Notes under the pieces: generated by a model
The model's database searches: none
Seen by the model: only the letters and a program-made list of their open reading frames with translations
What the model was told of the DNA's origin: nothing
Shown here: one piece after another, positions 1 through 4,954 of the stretch
Position numbering within the stretch: the first letter of the stretch is position 1
Layout of the letters: each line of letters starts with the position of its first letter
Source: an uncultured Oscillibacter sp.
GTDB taxonomy: Bacteria; Bacillota; Clostridia; Oscillospirales; Oscillospiraceae
Direction: 5' to 3'
DNA: 7,448 nucleotides
NCBI GenBank assembly: GCA_910589315.1
Contig: CAJUTB010000059.1
Location: 1 to 7,448 of the forward strand
Position numbers and translations under genes: made by a program

Positions 1-93
1 TCTGACAGCAAAATCCGGCCATGGTCTTTTCTTTGTTTATGGCGCGGCAAATTTTGAGCGGCATCACCATGCTTTTCCGCAGTGGACTATCTA
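1..93. other. Left flank of the IS; possible gene remnant, unrecognised
   Basis: No recognisable gene. On the plus strand a frame is open from base 2 and closes with the TAG at 92-94, exactly at the IS junction. It would encode about 30 residues including HGLFFVYGAANFERHHHAF. The minus strand also has an open frame through here, with several ATG codons. Neither has a family signature I know, and both are too short to assign. If the attachment site at 1141-1185 is read correctly, this stretch belongs to the integrated element and not to the resident chromosome. Confidence 0.3.
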
Positions 94-111
94 GGTTTTG
101 TTTGAAAAATA
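94..111 (+). repeat. IS left terminal inverted repeat
   Basis: The 18 bases GGTTTTGTTTGAAAAATA are the inverted counterpart of 930-947, with mismatches only at the third and fourth positions. It sits 39 bp before the transposase start. Just inside it, TTGCAC (116-121) and TAAAAT (139-144) with a 17-bp spacer resemble a promoter, although its start point would fall almost on the transposase ATG. Confidence 0.85.
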
Positions 112-150
112 AAACTTGCACAAAAGCAACAAGAGCAGTAAAATGAGGTT

Positions 151-918
151 ATGGATAAATATGAAAACTATGATCTGACAGATGAACAATGGGAGCGAAT
201 TGAGCCACTGCTGCCGCCAGAATATACGGGGAAGAAAGGACGTCCCCGGAAAGACAACCGGACGATGCTAAACGGTATGCTGTGGATGAATCACAGTGGT
301 GCGCAATGGAGACAACTTCCAGAGCGCTACGGCCCTTGGCAAAGCGTTTATGCCCGATTCGCTAAGTGGCGGAAGGATGGCGTCTAGGAGAACATCTTTG
401 CAGAACTGAGTCAGGATGTGGATACTGAGAATCTTAGTATTGATTCGACTTGTGTGAAAGTCCATGAAAGCTCCAATGGTGGGAAAAAAGCGAAAAATAA
501 GGCAGTCGGGCGGACAAAAGGCGGCCTGAATACGAAAATCCATGCCATTGTAGATGGGCTGGGGAATCCGGTTGCTTTTTTGCTCTCTCCTGGCAATGAC
601 AACGATTCGACTCACGCCATCGAACTCATGGAGAAGACAGATATTGCCGGTGGCAACTTGCTCGGGGATAAGGCCTATGGCACGAAGGATATTCTTGCGT
701 ATATCCAGAAACACGGGGCGACTGTCGTAATTCCTCCCAAAAGTAATACGAAAGAGCCATGGCCAGTGGATTATTTCCTGTACAAGGAGCGGCACCTTGT
801 TGAATGTTTCTTTCAGAAAATCAAATGGTTTCGTAGGGTTGCCACCAGGTACGATAAGCTCGACGTGTCTTTTCTTGCTTTTGTTTATATGGCTGCTATC
901 ATGATTTGGTTACTTTGA
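151..918 (+). pseudogene. IS5-family DDE transposase interrupted by an in-frame TAG
   Basis: Enzyme that would cut and join the IS ends. The reading frame is one unit of 255 codons: 78 codons from ATG 151, a TAG at 385-387, then the same frame to TGA at 916-918. The N-terminal part has the DUF4096-like helix-turn-helix region (LTDEQWERIEPLLPP, then GRPRKDNRTMLNGMLW and WRQLPERYGPW). The C-terminal part keeps the full catalytic triad in full-frame numbering: D98 in SIDST, D173 in GDKAYG, and E218 in HLVECFFQKIKWFRR. Relatives usually have Trp after the WRK(D/R)GV motif, so TGG to TAG is the likely lesion. No frameshift is needed to restore the protein. The ORF from ATG 418 is only the downstream piece. 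Readthrough or an amber-suppressing past host cannot be excluded. A weak GAGG lies at 145-148. Confidence 0.88.
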
Positions 919-929
919 CCATTTTTCCC

Positions 930-947
930 TATTTTTCAAACAAGCCC
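930..947 (-). repeat. IS right terminal inverted repeat
   Basis: Read on the minus strand this is GGGCTTGTTTGAAAAATA, the partner of 94-111. It begins 11 bp after the transposase stop codon (916-918), as expected for a compact insertion sequence. Confidence 0.85.
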
Positions 948-1140
948 TAAAAGATAGCCGAGATTTTTATGTCCATGCCTGTGGTGTGGTGAAGCTTCCA
1001 GATCTGTGACCCATAGCGTGACCCAAAACAGGAAATCGCTCTATGGAATCAGTGCGTGGGGTGGTTCGAAGGGCTGTCAATATTCTGAGCAAACAGCATC
1101 AAATGGGGCCAAAAGCACTTGCCGTAAACCCTCAGACAAG
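948..1140. other. Terminal DNA of the putative integrated element, no gene recognised
   Basis: About 190 bp between the IS and the tRNA fragment. It contains two direct copies of GTGACCCA (1006-1013 and 1018-1025, 12-bp period) and the inverted pair CCGTA (1122-1126) and TACGG (1142-1146), the second arm reaching into the tRNA fragment. These could be recombinase binding sites, but that is inference. Open frames run through it and on through the tRNA fragment and terminator. They have no ribosome binding site or recognisable protein motif, so I do not call them. The integrase gene expected for such an element is not in the window. Confidence 0.45.
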
Positions 1141-1185
1141 CTACGGACCAGAAAGCCGGGGGTTCGAATCCCTCAGGACGTACCA
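1141..1185 (+). other. 3' part of a tRNA-Arg(ACG) gene: probable attachment site
   Basis: The sequence starts with a 7-base anticodon loop CTACGGA (anticodon ACG). Then come CCAGA (3' anticodon stem), AAGCC (variable loop), GGGGG-TTCGAAT-CCCTC (T arm with one G-U pair), AGGACGT (3' acceptor strand), discriminator A, and encoded CCA at 1183-1185. Every segment has canonical length. The 5' half is absent: the five bases before the loop (ACAAG) do not pair with CCAGA, and no D arm or ACGTCCT/GCGTCCT acceptor strand lies upstream. Tyrosine recombinases often cross over in the anticodon loop and duplicate the tRNA 3' end, so this is best read as the attachment site distal to an intact tRNA-Arg. 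The element would lie to the left. A decayed tRNA pseudogene is the alternative. Confidence 0.8.
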
Positions 1186-1226
1186 AAGCCACGGAAATTC
1201 GTTGAATTTCCGTGGCTTTGTTTATA
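1185..1226 (+). terminator. Rho-independent terminator behind the tRNA-Arg 3' end
   Basis: A perfect 16-bp stem (1185-1200 paired with 1204-1219, AAAGCCACGG... with ...CCGTGGCTTT) has a 3-base GTT loop and ends in CTTTGTTT. It abuts the CCA of the tRNA fragment, where a tRNA terminator normally sits. This suggests it is the original downstream flank of the tRNA gene and marks the start of resident chromosome. Confidence 0.85.
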
Positions 1227-1278
1227 CGTTTGCGTGCTTTGTACGCCGGCGCATTCAGACCAGCGCAGAAAATTGGGA

Positions 1279-1307
1279 TGGACTTTCTTTGCCGCTCATG
1301 TTACAAT
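1279..1307 (+). promoter_or_regulatory. Possible promoter of the MarR-family gene
   Basis: TGGACT (1279-1284) and TACAAT (1302-1307) are separated by 17 bp and match 4 of 6 and 5 of 6 consensus positions. Transcription would start near 1314, leaving a leader of about 86 bases before the ATG at 1400. No copy of the TTGCA dyads found at 2034-2099 is visible here, so autoregulation through the same operator is not evident. Confidence 0.5.
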
Positions 1308-1399
1308 AAAATCAAATGTATGCCAATAATGGACCGCCTTGCCGGAATCGTTTCATCCACCCTAAAATGACGGATATCTTTTCAACTCAGGAGCTACAT

Positions 1400-1930
1400 A
1401 TGGTAAATCTGAAAAAACAAATTCTGCGCGAGATGGGTGCGCTTTTCCGTTGCTTTGAGGGCATCAGCAACATCGAATTTCGGGAATACGGTCTGGCCAA
1501 AAACCAGTATACCTACCTGGTCCGTATCTGCGAGAACCCTGGGACAATTTTGGAGCGCATTTGTGAGGAGACCATGACCGACCGTTCCACAGCCTCCCGT
1601 TCAGTGGAAAAACTGTGTGCCGCCGGATTTGCCTATAAAAAGAAACATTTGGACAACCGAAAAAACCAGGCGCTCTATCCCACAGAAAAGGGTCTCCAAA
1701 TTTATGAGATTTTGAAAAACGAGGAGGAATATTCCGACCGGACGGCACTGGCAGATTTCAGCGAAGCGGAACTGAAACAGTTCTACGGATACTTAAAGCG
1801 GATGCGTATGAACGTAACGCCGGATTGGAAAACTGTGAAAAAAGGCGGAATCCGAAATTATCCGCGCTACGCTTTGAACGAACTTCCCGTTCGAAAAAGT
1901 CAGGAAGATTCACCGCAGCAAACGGTATAA
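1400..1930 (+). CDS. MarR-family winged-helix transcriptional regulator
   Basis: A 176-residue predicted DNA-binding protein of the MarR type, which normally dimerises and represses or activates adjacent genes in response to a small ligand. Residues about 37-75 look like the MarR helices (YTYLVRICENPGTILERICEE), followed by the recognition-helix region TDRSTASRSVEKLCAAGF (60-77). The wing is KKHLDNRKNQALYPTEKG (81-98), in the usual place of D-R-R/K-x-x-x-L-T-x-K-G. The ATG at 1400 is chosen because AGGAG lies 6 bp upstream (1389-1393). The in-frame ATG at 1316 has no such site. The protein is somewhat longer than the usual 140-150 residues, with a polar C-terminal tail from about 145. It sits just upstream of, and in the same direction as, the amidohydrolase/carrier operon, whose promoter carries dyads typical of MarR operators, so control of that operon is a reasonable inference. 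Confidence 0.87.
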   Translation: MVNLKKQILREMGALFRCFEGISNIEFREYGLAKNQYTYLVRICENPGTILERICEETMTDRSTASRSVEKLCAAGFAYKKKHLDNRKNQALYPTEKGLQIYEILKNEEEYSDRTALADFSEAELKQFYGYLKRMRMNVTPDWKTVKKGGIRNYPRYALNELPVRKSQEDSPQQTV

Positions 1931-1965
1931 GGAACCTGGACAGCGGGCATTTCATTTCTCTTTAT

Positions 1966-2006
1966 CCAAAACGGTTCACAAGAATCGTTTTGGTTTTCTT
2001 TTTATT
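1966..2006 (+). terminator. Rho-independent terminator of the MarR-family gene
   Basis: CCAAAACGGTTC (1966-1977) pairs with GAATCGTTTTGG (1982-1993) through 12 base pairs including one G-U, closing an ACAA tetraloop. TTTTCTTTTTATT follows directly. It lies 35 bp after the MarR stop and separates the regulator transcript from the promoter at 2036-2064, so the downstream operon is transcribed on its own. Confidence 0.9.
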
Positions 2007-2033
2007 GTAATTCGGAAAAAGAAACAAGAAAAA

Positions 2034-2099
2034 ACTTGCATTTGCAAAATTTTTGTGGTATAATGTAGAAAAATAAGTGTAAATGCAAGTATTTTGCAT
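2034..2099. promoter_or_regulatory. Paired TTGCA dyads, probable MarR-type operators
   Basis: Two palindromes flank the promoter. The left one, TTGCA-TT-TGCAA (2036-2047), overlaps the -35 box. The right one, ATGCAA-GTATT-TTGCAT (2083-2099), lies about 12-29 bases after the expected transcription start. The 10-mer ACTTGCATTT (2034-2043) is repeated inverted as AAATGCAAGT (2081-2090), so the two sites share half-sites. TTGC/GCAA dyads are common among MarR-family operators. Binding at both sites would block polymerase. Which protein binds is inferred from the MarR-family gene immediately upstream. Confidence 0.65.
2036..2064 (+). promoter_or_regulatory. Strong sigma-A-type promoter of the amidohydrolase/carrier operon
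   Basis: TTGCAT (2036-2041) and a perfect TATAAT (2059-2064) are spaced by 17 bp, with an extended -10 TGG just upstream (2056-2058). The start point would be near 2071, giving a leader of about 137 bases. That leader contains a tandem TGATCTG repeat (2164-2177) but no hairpin or riboswitch that I recognise. A promoter this close to consensus would be expected to need repression. Confidence 0.85.
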
Positions 2100-2207
2100 C
2101 TGACTGTTTGCCGCATACCATGAACACACCTTATTGGCAGTCCGACAGCCGGGTGACATCCTGTGATCTGTGATCTGCGGATCAAGTTTATAGAGGGAGG
2201 AATGAAC

Positions 2208-3446
2208 ATGAAGGAACTGCTGGCAAAGGCGAAGGCAATCGAATCTCAGATTGCCGCCGACCGCCGGTATCTGCACCAGATTCCCGAATTCGGAGTCTCC
2301 ACACCGCAAACGGCAGCCTATGTGGCGCAGCGTCTTACGGAAATGGGGATCGCAAATCACCCCTGCGGCATCCACAAACCAGAAGACCGTCAGGTAGCCG
2401 TTTTGTCGGGTTCGCCGGATACGCCCCATTCTACTGGCGTCGTGGGACTGATTGGCAAATCCGGCCCCTGCTTCCTGCTTCGGGCGGATATGGACGGCCT
2501 GCCCCTGACCGAAGAAACCGGTTTGCCCTATGCGTCTCAAAACGGCTGTATGCACGCCTGTGGGCATGACGCCCACGCGGCTATGCTGCTGGGCGCGGCA
2601 CAGCTTTTGAAAGACATGGAGGACCAGCTGCCCGGCCAGATAAAGCTGATGTTTCAGCCAGGCGAGGAGATGGGGTATGGTTCTCGGACTATGGTGGAAG
2701 ACGGCCTTCTGGAAAATCCCAAGGTGGAGGCCGCCATGGCGCTGCACGTCTGGTCCGAGACGGAAGCGGGAAAGCTGCGCTACTGCCCGACGGTAACTTC
2801 CGGTTCCATGGTAACGTTCTATATTTTAATTCAGGGCAAAGGCGGCCATTCGTCGGAACCACAGAAAACCATCGACCCCTTGATGATCGCAAACGAGTTA
2901 AGCGCCGCACTGAACCTGATCATTCCCAGAGAGGTAGACCCTGACCGGTTTGCAACCCTGACCGTCGGAGTTATCCGCAGCGGCACCGCCTCCAACATCA
3001 TCCCGGACACGGCGGAAATGGCCGTTTCCATCCGCACCCTGACACCGGAAATTTACGAACACCTGCTCAAGCGTGTACCAGAGGTCGTGGAGGGCTATGT
3101 CAAGGCATGGCGGGGCGATTACAAGCTCTACGTGCATAAAACCCCCGGCACCGTCTGCGACGCAGCCCTTTCCGAAGAGCTGAAGGATTACGCAGGAGAA
3201 ATTTTAGGAACGGAAAATGTGACGGTCTCCCCGCCCATGAAGGGTGCGGAGGATTTCGGCTGGGTTTCCCGCTGTGTCCCTGGATTCTTCGGCTTCCTGG
3301 GCGCAGGAGGTCCGAGAAATTACCCCATGCACAATCCCCGCATGACCATCGACGAAACGGCTCTGCCCCTCGGCGCGGCGGTTCTGGCAAACTGTGCGGT
3401 GGAGTGGCTGGCGGCCCACAAACAGCAGGCAGTATTGGACGTTTGA
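2208..3446 (+). CDS. M20D-family metallo-amidohydrolase (N-acyl amino acid/aminoacylase type)
   Basis: A 412-residue cytoplasmic hydrolase of peptidase family M20, subfamily D, which includes hippurate hydrolase, N-acetyl-diaminopimelate deacetylase, indole-acetyl-amino-acid hydrolases and AbgA/AbgB. Members cleave an amide bond with a two-metal centre. Visible motifs are RRYLHQIPEFG (19-29), RADMDGLPL (92-100) and CMHACGHDAH (114-123, ligands C118 and H120). Further motifs are QPGEE (150-154, glutamates E153/E154), ALHVW (178-182, ligand H180), the dimerisation-domain GKGGHSS (210-216), and the last ligand H375 in MHNPRMTIDE. All expected metal residues are present. The start is ATG 2208 because GGGAGG (2195-2200) lies 7 bp upstream. 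ATG 2202 is too close to it and GTG 2163 has no site. No signal peptide is seen. It is first in an operon with the carrier that follows after 19 bp. The exact substrate cannot be told from sequence. Confidence 0.9.
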   Translation: MKELLAKAKAIESQIAADRRYLHQIPEFGVSTPQTAAYVAQRLTEMGIANHPCGIHKPEDRQVAVLSGSPDTPHSTGVVGLIGKSGPCFLLRADMDGLPLTEETGLPYASQNGCMHACGHDAHAAMLLGAAQLLKDMEDQLPGQIKLMFQPGEEMGYGSRTMVEDGLLENPKVEAAMALHVWSETEAGKLRYCPTVTSGSMVTFYILIQGKGGHSSEPQKTIDPLMIANELSAALNLIIPREVDPDRFATLTVGVIRSGTASNIIPDTAEMAVSIRTLTPEIYEHLLKRVPEVVEGYVKAWRGDYKLYVHKTPGTVCDAALSEELKDYAGEILGTENVTVSPPMKGAEDFGWVSRCVPGFFGFLGAGGPRNYPMHNPRMTIDETALPLGAAVLANCAVEWLAAHKQQAVLDV

Positions 3447-3465
3447 ACGCAAGGAGGAACCATTT

Positions 3466-4857
3466 ATGAGTGAGAAACACACACCCAAGAAAAAGGGATT
3501 CCGAATGCCCCATATGTACCTGGTCATTGCAATTCTGATGCTGTTTGTCAGCATCCTCACCTACATTGTTCCCGCAGGCACTTACGTGCGGGACGCCAGC
3601 GGCGCGGTGGACCCCGGCAGCTTTTCCTACATAAGCCGGACGCCGGTGGGCCTGCTGCGCTTCTTCACCTCCATTCATCAGGGCTTTGTGGAGAGCGGAA
3701 ATATTATCGGCACGGTTTTGATCTGCACCGGCTGTATTGAAATTCTAAGCGCCACCGGCACGTTTTCCGCCGGAATTCAAAGTCTGATCCGCAAGGCCAA
3801 GGGTAAAAACATCGTCATCGTCGTTTTGTTTTTCACCATTTTTACGGCTATGGGCGTGATTGGCTATTTGGACGGCCTGTATCCGTTCTATGCGATTCTC
3901 ATTTCCATTTTCATGATGCTGGGTTATGACCGGATGGTTGGAACGGCCATCATCATGCTGTCCACTGCGGTAGGCTTTACCAGTGGTTTGGTGAATCCGT
4001 ACACAACAGGAATCAGTCAGACGTTGGTAGGACTGCCCATGTATTCAGGAATTGGATTCCGGGCGGTGGGCCTTGTGGTGTTCTATCTGATTGCACTGGC
4101 ATTTCTGGTTCGCTATTGCCGGATGATTGAAAAGGACCCCTCCAAGAGCGTAATGGGCGCCAATTACCGCGCAGAGCAGGTCGCACCGCTGAAAATGGAG
4201 GAGGGCCTGGAATTCAACGGAAAACGGATTGCCGTTCTTGTGGCATTCCTTCTGTGCATCATTGGCTCCGTGATCGGCGCATTGAAGCTGAGCTGGGGCA
4301 TGGCAGAAATTGCCGCGCTGTACTTCCCTGTGGTGATTCTGGCGGTGGTTTTGTTCAAGATGAATCCCAACGAGGCGTGTTCTCATTTCGTCGTTGGTAT
4401 GCAGAGCGTCGTCGGCACCACCATTGTCATCGGTCTGTCCCGTGCGGTGTCTATCCTGCTGACCTCCGGCAATATCATTGACACGTTTATCAAGGTGATG
4501 TCGGACACGCTGGGCGGCGCCAGCAAGGCGGTTACGCTGCTGGTGATCTATTTGTTTGTTACCTTCTTTAACTTCTTTGTGGCTTCCGGTTCCGGCAAGG
4601 CCATGATGATGATGCCGATCATGCGTCCGCTGGGCGAGATTTTGGGCATCAATCAACAGGTAATGGTATTGACCTATCAATATGGCGACGGTTTGACCAA
4701 TACGCTTTGGCCGGGCAGTGCAGTGACCCAGTTGTCCTTGTGCGGCATGGACTATGGCAAATGGTTCAAATTTGCCTGGAAGGTTTATGCCGCGCTGCTG
4801 GCCGCAGCGTTCATTCTGATTGTAATTGCGGACAAGATCAGCTATGGTCCCTTCTGA
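3466..4857 (+). CDS. YfcC-family (DcuC/C4-dicarboxylate carrier-like) membrane transporter
   Basis: A 463-residue polytopic membrane protein of the YfcC type, a member of the C4-dicarboxylate anaerobic carrier group of the ion transporter superfamily. The N-terminus RMPHMYLVIAILMLFVSILT followed by YIVPAGTY is typical of YfcC/ArcD-like carriers. Hydrophobic segments fall near residues 16-36, 77-99, 115-133, 138-153, 158-175, 198-216, 253-273, 278-297, 306-330, 354-374 and 437-456. Conserved re-entrant-type motifs include GFTSGLVNPYTTGISQ (170-185), SGSGKA (374-379) and YQYGDGLTNTLWPGSA (404-419). The start ATG 3466 follows AAGGAGG (3451-3457) by 8 bp. Being co-transcribed with an M20D amidohydrolase, it probably takes up that enzyme's substrate, or exchanges substrate for product. 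Family members include arginine/ornithine and dicarboxylate carriers, so the substrate is open. The pairing recalls the AbgA-AbgB-AbgT arrangement for p-aminobenzoyl-glutamate. Confidence 0.87.
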   Translation: MSEKHTPKKKGFRMPHMYLVIAILMLFVSILTYIVPAGTYVRDASGAVDPGSFSYISRTPVGLLRFFTSIHQGFVESGNIIGTVLICTGCIEILSATGTFSAGIQSLIRKAKGKNIVIVVLFFTIFTAMGVIGYLDGLYPFYAILISIFMMLGYDRMVGTAIIMLSTAVGFTSGLVNPYTTGISQTLVGLPMYSGIGFRAVGLVVFYLIALAFLVRYCRMIEKDPSKSVMGANYRAEQVAPLKMEEGLEFNGKRIAVLVAFLLCIIGSVIGALKLSWGMAEIAALYFPVVILAVVLFKMNPNEACSHFVVGMQSVVGTTIVIGLSRAVSILLTSGNIIDTFIKVMSDTLGGASKAVTLLVIYLFVTFFNFFVASGSGKAMMMMPIMRPLGEILGINQQVMVLTYQYGDGLTNTLWPGSAVTQLSLCGMDYGKWFKFAWKVYAALLAAAFILIVIADKISYGPF

Positions 4858-4894
4858 TGCGCTTTGAGCCGGTACGGCCCCATTGACAAAAAGC

Positions 4895-4935
4895 AGGAAT
4901 CCCTGAAACCATTACTGTTTCAGGGCCTCCTTTTC
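4895..4935. terminator. Bidirectional terminator between convergent operons
   Basis: CCCTGAAAC (4901-4909) pairs perfectly with GTTTCAGGG (4917-4925) around a 7-base loop. AGGA/TCCT (4895-4898 with 4928-4931) extend the stem beyond a 2x2 internal mismatch. TTTT follows on the plus strand (4932-4935). On the minus strand the stem is followed by GCTTTTTGTC, so it can serve both the carrier gene (stop 4857) and the phosphorylase gene (stop 4955). The 97-bp gap holds nothing else. Confidence 0.82.
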
Positions 4936-4954
4936 TGTAAAGAGCTATTGCTGC

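Larger units (their letters stand above)
94..947 (+). mobile_element. IS5-family (IS427-like group) insertion sequence, 854 bp
   Basis: The element is bounded by 18-bp terminal inverted repeats, GGTTTTGTTTGAAAAATA on the left and GGGCTTGTTTGAAAAATA read inward from the right, matching at 16 of 18 positions. It contains one DDE transposase frame filling most of its length. The GGG(C/T)TTGTTTGAAAA-type end, a size near 850 bp and the DUF4096-like N-terminus fit the IS427-like group of IS5. TA lies just outside each end (92-93 and 948-949), fitting a 2-bp target duplication. The transposase carries a nonsense codon, so this copy is probably not autonomous. Assignment is from memory of the family, not a database match. 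Confidence 0.88.

Noticed and set aside
268..795. Minus-strand open frame of 175 codons inside the IS
   Set aside because: It is antisense to the transposase, whose DDE motifs and inverted-repeat context are clear.
1110..1185. A complete tRNA gene
   Set aside because: No 5' acceptor strand, D arm or 5' anticodon stem can be paired with the clear 3' half.
958..1329. Open frames on the plus strand crossing the tRNA fragment and terminator (for example from 1006 and 1043)
   Set aside because: They translate the T arm (GVRIP, SRGFESL) and the terminator hairpin, have no proper ribosome binding site or protein motif, and are explained by the RNA features.
1316..1399. Upstream in-frame ATG start for the MarR-family protein
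   Set aside because: The added 28 residues (MYANNGPPCRNRF...) have no family similarity, and the good AGGAG site points to the ATG at 1400.
2071..2207. Riboswitch or attenuator in the amidohydrolase leader
   Set aside because: Apart from a tandem TGATCTG repeat there is no strong hairpin, T-tract or conserved riboswitch core.
1962..2747. 261-codon minus-strand open frame across the promoter region and the start of the amidohydrolase
   Set aside because: It runs through the terminator, promoter and operator and then antisense to conserved M20D motifs. Its translation shows no domain.
4045..4680. 211-codon minus-strand open frame inside the carrier gene
   Set aside because: It is very rich in His, Gln and Asn, as expected from the antisense of hydrophobic transmembrane codons, and has no motif.
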